The notes below the pieces were generated by a model, which saw nothing but the letters and a program-made list of their open reading frames with translations, had not been told where the DNA came from and did no database searches. This document shows, in pieces, positions 21,370 through 34,709 of a stretch of DNA of 64,000 nucleotides. The stretch spans positions 19,172,925-19,236,924 of the forward strand of contig CM055103.1 of assembly GCA_029204225.1 (NCBI GenBank), written 5' to 3'. The stretch is from Diphasiastrum complanatum (taxonomy: Eukaryota; Streptophyta; Lycopodiopsida; Lycopodiales; Lycopodiaceae). Position 1 is the first letter of the stretch. Each line of letters begins with the position of its first letter. A program made the position numbers and the translations under genes.

Positions 21370-22156
21370 TGTTAGATTATATTGATCTACCAATCTACAC
21401 AAGATTAGATAGCACTAGATCAATCTACATCAACAAATCTAACAAGAACAATCAAATATGATCAAAACTTGTACTTGCTGGTTTCACAAGTGTGAAGACC
21501 TGTCAGAGTACGGACTACCAGCAAATAATGAAGTACACTAAGCTTAGAAACCATTAGAAGCATAAAATCACAAGACAAATGGAGAGATTACTCAAGAAAT
21601 CCGCCAAAACCAAGATTTAGCTTTCTTGTCAATTATGGCCAAATGAGCCACCATATATACACAAGAGCTGATGCTTACTCAGCTAATTTGGCACGTGTGA
21701 GAGTGCCTACTCATCAAAGGATCCACCAATAATCATCAATATGGCACATGACCAAGTTTCCTAACTTATAGCCACCTCCCTTGATTTTAGGCAATTTTCC
21801 TAATTTATAGGGACTTGCACAAATATCTACTACAAGTTGGATCTCACCTACTACTGACGTTTTCACACATGTGAGAAGTCCTTGGCACGTGTGAGATCAC
21901 TCCTATCCATGTGAAATAGCTTTTCCTACCAATAAAATGATGCCAAGTGGCATATAGCTAGAAAACTAGATTTTGGCCATTTTAGCCACTAGATCTCAAA
22001 TGAAATGGTATGTACAACCTATATGACTCATCTAAATGATAAATGCATTTATTTCACACATGGGAACAGGCTCCACACATGTCTAATGATGATATGTACT
22101 ACTCATAATGTTATTTACAAGATTTGATCAAGTTAGCTTTTGCCAATTTTAACACA
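21370..22156 (-). repeat. CACGTGTG-type copia LTR fragment inside the LARD
   Basis: Begins at about TGTTAGATTATATTGATC and ends CCAATTTTAACA (22156). Contains CACAAGTGTGAAGACCTGTC, GGCACGTGTGAGAGTG, CACACATGTGAGAAG and GGCACGTGTGAGATC. It resembles the LTRs at 8791-9633 and 11794-12475 in motif order but is more diverged. The left border is uncertain. Confidence 0.5.
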
Positions 22157-23499
22157 TAGGTCCTCAAATATAACACTAGAGTAGAGAAACTCAAAACACT
22201 GATCTAAATTCTTACTCAAATAATAGATCAAGAATTAATCATCACACTTAATAATCATTACAATTCCTTATAATCCTCTGACAATAATAAAGTATCTATT
22301 TATGATCTGTCAATCATAAATATTTAGATTCATATGATTCATCAATTATAATTTCCTGAAATCCAAATCATAATCATTTACAGGATACTAGAGTATATGT
22401 CTAACATAACTCAGGAAAAGTAAGAGTCATTCCAAAAATCTTTCCATTAAGAAAATACTGGATTTAGGAATACTTTCTACCAGGATTCTTAAACTGGAGT
22501 GCAATATTCAAGGTCTACAAATCACTGGTAATTAAAGACTGAACGCATACCAAAATGACAATAATCTTTAACTACAAAAACTTTAGATTACAATCTAGAA
22601 TCAAATCTAGATACCCAAAGTCCTGCTGATTAACAACTCCGTTTTTTATTCTTGGATTCATTATGATTCGTTATCCAATCGCGCTCTCTGGGATACAATC
22701 ACTAATGAGCTGAGTCCCTTCCTTAACTAAGGAATACTCTATCCCAAGAAAACTGTATATCCAATGCACACAATTTTAACTGATGAACCAAAATGATTCA
22801 CTAATCATGCGTCTTACAAGCAATATAGTTCAAAAACCATCAGCTTCTGTTGAATCCACATCACACTGATCGTTTTACCAGTTAACTTTATCCTGGAGTA
22901 ATCAGCTATTCAAGTTAATTGCCAATGATTCAGAAATCTCAAATGTTTAGGTGAAGATTTATATTATACTAGTATGATACCACATTTAGATCCTTACCCA
23001 AATCATTTATAAGTTAATCCATAAATCTTCTATACAAAGATTTGTTAACTCTGCAAGTATCTGTCAAAACAATACTTGATCATATGCTTATGTTCACCGA
23101 CTAGGTTAAGTGCACCAGATAACCTTAGTAACTAGGATTACACAGTAGATTCATACAAGATTAATCGTGCACATATGAGAATAATCTCACTATGACCCAG
23201 TACATAAACACATTCTTATCTGACAGATTCCTCCAGAACCCACATATGTTACTCACATATCTCACTCAGATCTTGTAACTCAGCTACAAAATATTTTCTA
23301 TTTCTCATGAGTAAATAACATATCCGAAAAATCTCTGAGACGAATAAAATTCACTCTCAGCAATTTTCCAATCCTACTTACCTCTAATTATATAATTTCT
23401 CCCACTGATTAACCCTTCTCAGATTCTAGTATTTAAACTACGATTAGGTTGATCCAATATAGAACTCTCAGACTTAAATTCTGACCAAACTTACTTCTA

Positions 23500-24440
23500 T
23501 TCCAATCAAAATGGAATTATTAACCTTTGACCTTTTATTGTACTACTTATAGATAATGATTCAAATATCAAACCTGTTCTAGACCCAGACACAATCCCTA
23601 GTGAATTTCTCTTATTCGAAAAGTTCCAATTAGGTATCTTACTCTGAATCTATCCAAAATTCCTTTCAGATCCGATCTCATTTCTATAACCTAGCTGGTT
23701 CTCTTCCGAAAGCTATGCAACCAACAGATTCCCAAATAGAATTTTATCCCATCACTTCACCCCTCTTTTTGAAGAAATTATAGATTTCCATAAAAGCTAA
23801 CTGGAAAGATGATATATGAAAATATGTAAATCCTAGAAAAGTCAGTAATAAGTGCTTCCACTAAAGGATTCACCCTATTACACACAGGACTTAATCTTCA
23901 AATATTTTCACTCTGAGTGATAGAAACTACTATCCCATCGAAATCCATTAATGCAACAAAGATATTCTAGGTCTAAGAAATTGAAACATTTTAACCTTAA
24001 AATTTATCTGAATTCCAAGTCTATTCATACAAGTAATAATTTATATGACATAACAGTCTTTCAGAAGAATAACTTCATGCTGGAAAGAATTCATATAAAT
24101 CAGTCTAATGTCCATATACGAGAATTTAATAATGAGATACCACATTGGGATCTAGATTAAACCTCAAAATTTTCCAAAATACCCCACGTTTGATTGGATG
24201 GTTTTCTTCTTTTCCATATTTCGACTAGGTAGCAAACACACCATTGATCATCAAATCTTTACAATCCTAGAATTCCCTTTTCAAAATTACTGATGTCCCA
24301 TACCATCAGCTTTTCTTTCTAGAAAACCCTTAACCGCCTTATCTGATATTCTAGAGATCCACTGATCACCTAGTTGTCCTATAATCACTATAGGATCTTA
24401 TCTCTTGTTCCCAAACACTGGAGAATCCATTTTATTTGGA
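23500..24440 (-). other. LARD interior with decayed unknown coding sequence
   Basis: On the minus strand this part keeps open stretches. One near 23.5-23.65 kb includes LGIVSGSRTGLIF. Another near 24.33-24.40 kb includes DQWISRISDKAVKGF. The second stretch and its downstream sequence (to about 23.94 kb) align with the plus strand at 46.67-47.22 kb, where the frame is far better preserved. I recognise no family. Confidence 0.5.
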
Positions 24441-26971
24441 GGACTGGCATGTCCCATCAGATGGATATCACAAATCCACACCTGATTCTGTGATTTAGAT
24501 AGAAGAATTATCATTTCAGCTAAGGTACCAAGAAGACGTAATGACATTAGTAAATGTTTTAAAAAACTAATTACTATAAGAAAAAGTCCAAAACAATTTC
24601 ATTTATGTCCTAGACCTGGGCTGAATATCTGATATATCAAAAATCATTCACTAGCATATGAAAACAGTACCAATCTGATCTTTTGAATATAATTCACCAT
24701 AGGATTTTACTGGAAATGAAATACGTTATGTGATTCCTATTGTTACAAATTTTCCAATAAAATTGGACTGTTCTTCCTTTTTATTGATTGGTTTGGCATT
24801 ACTCCGTTAATATTGACAGAACCTATTCAAACATAGAATATGAAATTACATGAATGGAAATCCCACCAATAGAATTTCAGTAATTCTTGAACTGTATCTT
24901 GTCAGATTTACTGACTAGATAAAGAATACTATTGCCACTCATCTAGTCTGGTTATTTCATATTGTTTGACAATTTTAATTCAAATTTAACGAGTATCTTG
25001 CACAAACGTTCACTTGACTGATTACTATCGATCAACATCGATTAGAAAACTTATCAAACAAGTAACTGATTTCCAAATATCAAATGGAAATTCAACAAAA
25101 AAAAAAAAATCAAATTTTAACTTTCAATCTGGGAGTTCAACTCCAAAGTTAAAAAACAACAACACAGTAAAACTGTCGGCAATTCATTGCGGTTCCTTTT
25201 GTCAATCTGAACGTATCTATCACCAAAAAATAATTCAGACTTAGTGAAAACACTATGATCAATTTATGACTGATACACTCAGTTTAATCAATTCATTAAT
25301 CTAAATTGATTCCATAGATAGTGAAAAAATGACCGAAATTTTGATTTTTTTTCGGAAAACCCAAAATTTGCTTTATTTTATGTAATTCAAAAATTCTGAC
25401 CAAAATACTGTTAGTTTAAAAGGCAATCGGAATCGAGAAAGTCGAAACACTGTCTGATTCCTGAGGTTACTAACTCAATGTCAAACTGGCATGCAAAGCA
25501 CACTACATCAGTCACAAATGTGACTACGAAATTTTTTACGTATAAAACTTCAATTTTACGGAATTTGTCAACCATTAACACTGATTTGTGACCCAACTGT
25601 CAGAGCACATGCGTATGACCACTTAAATCGATTGTAAATCCCTCATGCATGTCAGAACCACTCTGAGAATCAGCATGCAACCAATCCATGCAAGCACAAT
25701 ACTACAAATTAGGGAAATGACTGGAATGCAATCAGAACAATTCAAAATTTTGCCAATTTTACTCACAAAACTGCAAAACTTCAGATGATCATAACTTTGG
25801 CTGCAGGACACCAAATTGGGTGCGTAAAGCTCAATACAGAGGGAGACCAAGTGAACAAGATGCTTGTTACATCAGCCTGCCACCTGGGCTTCACACGTGC
25901 GAGGTCAGAGTGTCTGAAAAACTATAATAGGGCGCACTTCCACAAGAAGAAATCATGCAAAAACGTGCAAACACCTCCCCAAGCTCAAAATTGATGTACC
26001 AACAGTCTTAAACCATCAATTAGACTTCCATGAAGCATTCATACTGATCCTAAGATGCAATATAGGCTGAGAACGAAGATTTCTTGATTTGTAGAAGTCA
26101 AAATAGCTTCAAACTTGATGGAGATGGTGCATAAGCCACCGGCCATCAATTCACAGGTCTGATAGCTTGTTGGGAAGGTAAAAAGGAATGCTAATCATGT
26201 TGTAATTAATCCAGAATGATCTCCTTATGGATTTGGAGAGATCCATCCCCCAAAAATCACCAAAAATGGTCATTTTTGAACTTTTTTGACTACAAGTTCA
26301 ATTGCTGGAATTCTTGGTTCTAACTTCAGGGAAAGCTTCAAAAGACTTTGGTCCACCATTATACAAGCTCTACATGGTGTTTTACAGCCACGTACTATCC
26401 AACTTAATGAAAAAACAAGCAAACATGATGATTTTTGTCTATTTTCTGGTTTTTTCATCACCATAAAGTGGAAATTCATGACATACAACTCCTTCTCTAA
26501 CACATGCAAACCAATTTACAGAATTACAACCATCTTATTGATCTGATCTTGCTGGATTTTGGTTCTGACTATCTATTTTGTGCCAAAAAACATGAAAAAC
26601 CAAGCAATTTTGACCAAAACATACCCTAGAATCATAAATCATTGGAGAAAACCGGCATGCATCATTAATTTCATCAATAATGAACCCTAAAACAAAAGTA
26701 CACTTGCTGGAAAATTCAGATTTACCAAAGATTTGACCTACACAAGAAAAAGCTTCAAAAAAGCATCACAAATTGGCCTTCAAGGACAATTCACCATAAA
26801 ACCACAAAGAATCCCAAGAGTAATGGATCTTAGCAACATGCAAATTGAAACTGGGATAGTACACCCACTTGCACCCTTGCTATCCACCTTGGAAGAGAAT
26901 TCCCATGGATCCAATCCAAAATTTCAACGAAAGGTAGCCCTTCTCCATGTTCTCCAATCCTCGTAAGCCTT

Positions 26972-26983
26972 GCTCTGATACCA
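26972..26983 (-). other. LARD primer-binding site (initiator Met tRNA type)
   Basis: TGGTATCAGAGC on the minus strand, separated from the LTR by one base. Confidence 0.85.
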
Positions 26984-26984
26984 C

Positions 26985-27488
26985 TATAAGGGAAGCTCCC
27001 TAAGATCTTGCTTACAAGACAATACACAATGGAAAACACACTATGGAGAAACCACCCAACCAAGTAGAAGCAACCAATCAACTCTAGTAGCTTCACCCCC
27101 AAGCCAAGGAATAAGAAGCATGAATGTAGAGTGAAACTCTGGCAATGAATCAATGATCACAATGAGAAGTAGGGCAAGTTTGGCCTCTTCTTATAGAGCC
27201 ATAAGCATCCTGGGCACATAGCCATGCATAGCCCTAAGTTCCCTATACCTATATAGATTCACCTAGAATAGAGTCCTATGCATGGACCAACTATTCATAG
27301 AATTGCTATTGATAACTCTACACATGCATACACTGTCTCATACCTTGTCTAAATTCCATTTAGTGTGTTTTGGGCCTCACAAGGATATTAGTTACTTTCG
27401 GGTCAACATCACAACTTGATTTACTGGAGTACCGTGTATCCAAGACTAGGAGTATATTGAATCCTACTTACTGGTCATGGACATAACA
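26985..27488 (-). repeat. LARD 5' LTR, 504 bp
   Basis: TATAAGGGAAGCTCCC..GGACATAACA on the plus strand. The minus-strand start TGTTATGTCCATGACCAGTA is identical over 20 bases to the start of the gypsy LTR ending at 29988. Confidence 0.9.
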
Positions 27489-27860
27489 GGTGCGGTTGAA
27501 TGTGGTCTGTTGCGATTCAAGGGCGAGTGCAGTTGGGGTGCGGTCTGTTTGCGGTTGAATGTGGATGCTACGGTTCAACAGTGGATGCGGTTGGAATGCG
27601 ATCTGTTTGTGGTTGAATGCGGGCACTATGATTCAAGGGCGAATGCAGTTGGAGTGCAATCTATTTGCGGTTGAATGCGGGTGAATACGATAGTTGGAGG
27701 CTCGTTGCAGTTGCTACGGTTTATAGTGGTGCCGCTGGCGGTTCATGTGGATCGTCAGATATAACTCCGAAAAACGTCGGATATAGATCGTCGATTCAAG
27801 CTGTCGGATCTGATGTCTGTTGTACGCGTCAGGTCTGATCATCGTTTGAAAGTTCTGTGG
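27489..27860 (-). repeat. Gypsy leader tandem repeat, right part
   Basis: Continuation of the GCGGTTGAATG repeat interrupted at 20067, then grading into CGTCGGAT-rich unique sequence. Confidence 0.75.
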
Positions 27861-28460
27861 TCTGGCGTGGATTTGGTCTGGTTGAGATGGTGAGGAACCC
27901 CTTTGGTCGAGATTGGACCTAGAACCTTCGGTCGAGATTTGATCGAAAACCCGTCGGTCGAGATTTGATCAAAAACCCGTCGGTCGAGATTTGATAGAGT
28001 CTCTTCGGTTGAGATTTGATACAGTCTCTTCGGTTGATATTTGAATGAGCGCTCCGGTTGAGAATTGAGCGATGGGCTTCGGTTGAGATGAGAGCGATGG
28101 GCTCCATTTGAGAAAAGAGCGATGGGCTCCGGTTGAGATGGGAGCGATGGGCTCCGGTTGAGAATTGAGCAAGTGCTTTGGTTGAGATGGGAGCGATGGG
28201 CTCCGATTGAGAATTGGGCAAGTGCTTTGGTTGAGATGTGAGCGATGGGCTCCGGTTGAGAATTGAGCAAGTGCTTCGGTTGAAATTTAACAAAGAGGCT
28301 CTGGTTGAGATTTCAAAGGGGCTCCGGTCGAGATTTCAAAGGGGCTCCAGTGGAGATTTCAAAGGGGCTATGGTTGAGATTTCAATAGATGCTCCGGTTG
28401 AGATTTCAACGTAAAGGCTCGGGTGAGATCTGATCGATGAGCATCGGTTGAAATTTAACT
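27860..28460 (-). repeat. Minisatellite of 23-26-bp units in gypsy leader
   Basis: About 20 degenerate units of the type GGGCTCCGGTTGAGATGGGAGCGAT, alternating with GGTTGAGAATTGAGCAAGT. On the minus strand the units lack stops in all three frames, producing overlapping frames of up to 143 codons rich in SQPEPIA and STGAHRSHLN motifs. This openness follows from unit composition, and I do not call a protein. Confidence 0.85.
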
Positions 28461-28732
28461 CAGGACTTGACATGATATTGCAAGTAGTGGTTCAGTCGAG
28501 AGTGATTGTGTAGTTTCAATAGGTGAATGAAACAAGGTTTTGTCCGGTCCAGACGTGAGTCGTGGAGCTCAGCTAGGAAAGGATCGTGAAGCCTCGGTCG
28601 AGAATGGAGCTGTGCGTCGATCGAGATGAAAGTGACAAGTTCGCTAATGATACGTGTGGGAGACTTCAGAGCGATGGTTTTGCAGCAGAGATCGGAAAGG
28701 TTCAGCTTAGTTTAGTGTCTGTGTAGCTATGG

Positions 28733-28745
28733 AAATGGCGCCAAA
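28733..28745 (-). other. Gypsy primer-binding site (TGGCGCCA type)
   Basis: On the minus strand the LTR end GAACA is followed by TT and TGGCGCCATTTCC. TGGCGCC is the core of a primer site used by many plant Ty3/gypsy elements. Confidence 0.65.
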
Positions 28746-29988
28746 TGTTCACAGATTCTCATTGAATCTGTGAACATGGTTCTTTTATCGTTCGTTCTTC
28801 TTCTTTTTATTACTTTCGTTGGTTACAGTTCTTTACGGTTTGGTCTTCTTGTTAGAACGGTTTCCAAGCATAAGTGTTTCTTAGATTACAATGTGTATTC
28901 CCAGACTGTCAGTGGGGAGAGACGGATACGTTACTCAGCTACATTCTTATACAAGCCATGCAACCAGTCCTAGCTCAGTATAGATCAACGTTCTGAATCA
29001 GGGAGCAAATCTACAATCTATCTACCAAATCAGGGAACAAAGCAATGACAAGATTAAGCTACTCAGCAAGAAACAAAAAACAAGAAAACTAGCATTTTAA
29101 CAGCATTCTAGCAGCCCAAGAATCAAGAAACACCCATTTCTTGATGCTTGGAATGCCCAAGAACAATAAAGGACAAGATTGTTAGAAGGTATGCAGATCA
29201 GATCCACAATCTCAGCCTCTATGGTTTACCTGCATGCTGAAACTACAAAATCAAAAAACAAGAAAGTTAATCCACATCTACTTTCCACAAGCAAGAGAGT
29301 AAGCAAGAAATCTAATTAATCCACAAACACAAAAGGAAATCTAAACATGCTCATAGGAATTTCACTCAGGAAGATTGCCATGAACAAGGAGCTTTACAAT
29401 CATCAAGAACTCGTGAAAGATCTTCTTTATTCACTCGAGCAATTGACAATACAATCAAATCTCCCTTACAAGAGAGGGGGGGGCTTAAATAAGCAAGAAG
29501 GCTGCTAATGTGGAGCCCAAGTGGCAATTCCACTAATTTGGAAAATACAAGTGGAATTTGCCCTTCCACTAGAGGTCACCATCAAAAGGTGGCTCACTCT
29601 AAATTATTTAAGGGGGTCTACACTTATTTACAATGCCTAGGAAATGTTACTAGCTCCTACATGGTCATTCCTTCTCAAGGGTGTTGGCTCAATTGGTTAT
29701 TTTGACATCCAAAGTTTCTTTGGTCTCAAGTTCGAGCCTCCCCTTGGAAACCAAGAAGCATTCCTTCTCTGGGATTCACCATGTAGGCTCACATGAATAA
29801 TAACTGTCACCCTAGCTAGTAATCCTCGACTCTCATGCTCGGCTCTCAGCTTCCTCTGCTCTCCTCCTTCTGAGACCTCCTTGGTCATGGGTGAGAGATA
29901 ATCTGTGTCTTCAGCTTGGCTCGGCATCTGGGGATCCCCTAGAATCTGATAACAACTGTATCCTATATGTACTGGTCATGGACATAAC
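28746..29988 (-). repeat. Gypsy 5' LTR, 1243 bp
   Basis: TGTTCACAGATTC..GGACATAACA on the plus strand, so TG..CA on either strand. It directly adjoins the TGGCGCC primer site and lies upstream (minus sense) of the leader repeats and gag. The other LTR is not in the window because the element is cut at 18241. A 31-base perfect hairpin occupies 28746-28776. Confidence 0.65.
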
Positions 29989-30920
<932 letters not shown>

Positions 30921-33900
30921 GTGCCAACCATTGATCTTTTTCTTTTGATTCATGGATGTGTTGATGCACAAAGATTTGGTAGTCTAGAAAATGGTGTCAA
31001 TTTGTTGTTGGGCTTGTAGGCCAGAACTTCTAAAACCAAGATTGTTTTGATGTATTCCATCTCTAATGACTTTATTCCACTTATATTCTATTCTTAATCA
31101 CTCCAAAAATTCTTAAAGAGAATATTAATGCATAAAATTTGCCAAAGAATACTATTAATTAGCAATTCAAAAACTATCTACTATATAAACCAATAAGTAT
31201 TTCATCCCACCAAAACTAAAAAAAAGTGTCTATTTTTATTGTGCTTTGCATTTGCATCTTAGCAAAGATCAAGCCAAATGCATGCAAAAGATAGCTCAAA
31301 TGCTTATGTAAATGCATTTCACAAGAGCTCCCCAGAGACTTAAGGGAGTAGAGAGCCCATCTTGGTACATCCAAAAGTTTAGGCTCCAAATAAGTGGTTG
31401 TTGGCTTGTCCCCTCTTTATAGAATGTGGTTGTTGGCTTTGGTACATTCACAATTGTTTGTTAATGGTTGTATATGGTCATTGTCAATAGGGACCCATTG
31501 TGAAGATTATCAAATTTTGTCAAAGACTGTGCATACATGGTCATAGTCAATAGTCACCCATTGTAATTATTTTCAAATGCTTGGAAATGGTTGTATCTAT
31601 TGATAGTCAATAGTCTTAGCCACCATGATGGCAAGATAACAAACAAAGCATTATCAAAATTTCAATCATGTGAAGATACACTCACATTTGCATACATAGT
31701 CAACAAAACAACAATAGCATCTTTTAAATGGCTTATTTGATCATTTCCATTTTAGCCCCATGGAAGATATGAGGAAAACGGCTTCAAAGGTCTTTTAAAT
31801 TCCAACATAGAGTAGCCATGTTATTTATTTGTCTTTTCTTGTATGGTTTTTGCATTATTGAATCTTGAACATATGTAAAACTTGTCATGACTAGTGAAGG
31901 TGGCTAACATACAAAGTATTTTAATCATTACAAAAATGAACATGAATTTGGACACATCAACTAATTCATTTAACATGTGAATTTTGTGGAATTCATTTCT
32001 AGGGACCACATGATGTATGCATGTCCTCTTAGGCACTATGAATTGTGATTGGACACGTCAAATTCTCAATTTGATATGTGGGTTTTGTAAAACATGTATC
32101 TACAACTCAATTGATGTATATCTCACTTCTTTTATTTGCTATTAGGTAACATAACAATAAAAAATTCATGTCATGTATAATATGAAGTGTGGATGTCTCA
32201 AGCTCAAGGCATCTTAAAGATATACATCAAGTAATTCCATGTGCATTGAACATGTTGTAGACATGTGCTTATTGAACCTATCTCCATATATTCGTGATAT
32301 GTCAGGCAAGTATCACTATATTTAGTGTAATCGTTTTTTCTTTTTTTTCGCAATTGGTATTAGCTTTACCAATATGTAAATAAAAAAAAGATGTTCAAAT
32401 TTTGTTACCATGCTACCTAGCATAGGAGGCGCTTACATTGATTAATATTCGTGAAGATCTAACATACGTCCTAAAAGAAAAAGCCCAAGTGTTAGCTTCA
32501 CTCTCTAAACGACTACAAAATACTAAATTTTAAAGTCAGAATATGGTTCTTAGGCTGCAAAGGAATTTTGACAATTTGTGAATAGCCTTTTTGTGCGTTT
32601 TGTGAGATTTTATGATAAAGAAAATGTAGCGTGTGCCTAGGCCTTATATTGCTTAATTATTTTATTTTATTTTTTAATTCCATCATGCACCACACAAAGA
32701 TAATCATATTGGGGGCTCAAAAACCTAGAAAATCACTTTCAAGACCCATTTTAGTTAGCTGCATTTTAGAATATAAAGATACATTCACGGAAGATGAGAA
32801 TTTGGGTTTACAAAATATAATTTAGGCTCATAAAGATGGTGAAAAGCCATATACATCTGATGCTTATACATTTGACGCCATGACCTATATGCTTTATACT
32901 TGAAGAAGGTGAACAAACAAGTACTCTTACACTCTTTTATCTTTATGTGTTGTCACTCGATGACAATCATACTTCAAGACAATCATCTCAATTAGTTGTA
33001 GATGTCAAATATTTTGAAAGAGATTGTCATCTTCATTTGATGTACATTGTCATTCATGTTGTCCTCCATACATCCATTTTTCATCTATCAAATAGTTTTT
33101 TTTTTTGAAATTTCCTTAGAAACCACCCACGTGTAAGTAGGGTTTGAACTTGGGCGGTCATTCCGACACCAAGAACCCTCTACCACCGCACCACACATGG
33201 CTAGATTAGATATTATTATTTTGATAAATTCATCAAACAATAATTCTCACTAAGATTAAATACATAAAATTTCCAGAAGCGTGAACTCTAAGACCATAAT
33301 TAATATATCCATTCATTTAACAACTCACAATTAAACAACATTTCAACATGAGATATTTAAGTATTAATAACAAAAGCATTTTCTAGATTTTATGAATACT
33401 TCTCAAATAACATAATAAACAATCAAAGGTACCATGAGGGCAAACATTTTCTTACAACAAGCAAACTAATTCTTTCATAGGAACTCTCACAACCATAAAC
33501 ATAAGGTAATTGAAGATGGTTGCACCTCTCATCCAATGGCCTTAAATTAGTGTCACGACATTAACATAAATACATAAAAAAGTGAGCATAGTAGAAAATG
33601 GTAATTGATTAAACAACACCAAAAAAAATTGTGTGTATTCTCAAACACACACACACACACACACACACAACACATTTTGACCATTTGGATTGATTGTAGA
33701 CAATGTTGCCTTGAATGCTTGAACTGAACATGTTAATATCGCTTAAGTAAAGTTTTAGCTTGTCTTTAGATCAATTTGGGTAAAAGAGTAAGCATAATTA
33801 TCATTGAGTTTTAGCTTGCCTTTAGATCAATTTGGGTAAGAGAATAAGCATAATTATCACTAAATTTTTACGTAATGGAATCAAAATCATCTTATGGGTG

Positions 33901-34100
33901 ACTTTGGGGGTTGTTTGAAAAGCCACGACAACACGATGTAACTTGAAAATCACCGTGAACCACCACCACTAGTGGGGTTTGGCTTATATGAACACAGGAA
34001 AGTAAAGTATTCTTGGTGGATATCGAGTTTGTTGTGTGGTATTCATTGTGACAAGCCAGTTTAGCATTCCAATTGGTGTCTCAAAACTTTAAGAGAAAAA
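30921..34100. other. Intergenic AT-rich region upstream of the desaturase gene
   Basis: No gene or complete mobile element recognised. It contains an (AC)n tract at 33643-33669 and a near-duplicate of ~60 bases (TTAGCTTG.CTTTAGATCAATTTGGGTAA) at about 33757 and 33812. The last 100 bases before 34190 are A-rich. Confidence 0.5.
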
Positions 34101-34709
34101 ATAAAAAATAAATTCAAAGTAAATAGATAAATAAATTTAAAAAATTAAAAATTAAATAAAAATAATAAAAATAAAAAGGAAAGGAAAAGTGGAACGACTT
34201 TGTGGAAATATCTCATTTTCCTCACTCCCTTTTGCTTCTTCCTCTGCTAAGTGAGAGGAAGGAGGGTCTCTTTTTCCTCGGGCGCGAGGAGGAGCGCAGA
34301 GAGAAAGCTCCGATCTTTGGAGTGGAGTACGATCTATTCGGCCCGCTAGAGGTGGGTTTCACCTTGTTGAGTCGTTTACTGGTTCTTTGTCAGAGTACAT
34401 TCTGCAGCCTTTGCCTTTTCTGCCAGCAAAATTAGAGGAGGACTGGAGGATCTGGTAATCTAAGAGCTTGTTGCCATTGCGACATTTATCCTTGCGGATC
34501 TGCGGTTGATCTCAAGTAGCAGAGTTGGAGGCTGAAAGGGGAGCGAAAGGCAGATTTTAGGTTCTGTGACCTGTTTTTGCTGCTTTGGCCTGTTTTCTGC
34601 CATCTGGGAAGCATTCAGGTTTCTTATTTTGGCTTATGAGACTGTTCGATATCATCTAAATCTGTTTTTGGATGTTGGGTTGAGCAGATAGATCAATCTT
34701 CAGCCAAAC
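34100..34709 (+). promoter_or_regulatory. Probable 5' leader region of the omega-3 desaturase
   Basis: Base composition changes from A-rich (to about 34185) to a mixed CT-rich/GC-richer segment typical of plant 5' leaders, with TTCCTCTGC and CTTTTTCCTCGGGCGCGAGG. GAGGTGGGTTTC near 34349 and TTGAGCAG at 34680-34687 could be a leader-intron donor and acceptor. I see no convincing TATA box, so the start site is unknown. Confidence 0.35.

Larger units (their letters stand above)
20068..27488 (-). mobile_element. LARD-like LTR retrotransposon, 7.4 kb, no recognisable gag or pol
   Basis: Flanked by a perfect GGTGC duplication (20063-20067 and 27489-27493). LTRs are 513 and 504 bp and roughly 5% divergent with several indels. 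PBS TGGTATCAGAGC is at 26972-26983 and a purine-rich tract at 20581-20599, both on the minus strand. The 6.4-kb interior is AT-rich and contains no recognisable gag, protease, integrase or RT. An embedded CACGTGTG-type LTR fragment lies at about 21.37-22.16 kb. Minus-strand LTR termini are TGTTATG..CTTATA, so the right terminus is TA rather than CA. Segments of the interior still show long open stretches of an unknown protein. Confidence 0.85.

Noticed and set aside
27839-28293. Three overlapping minus-strand frames of 67-143 residues that look like a repeat protein
   Set aside because: All three frames are open because the minisatellite unit lacks stops. The location is a retroelement leader, and indels between units shift the frame.
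33100-33210. SINE- or tRNA-like segment (GTTTGAACTTGGGCGGTC, ACCACCGCACCAC)
   Set aside because: The pattern resembles worn plant SINE or LINE tails, but no boxes, tail or target duplication could be confirmed.
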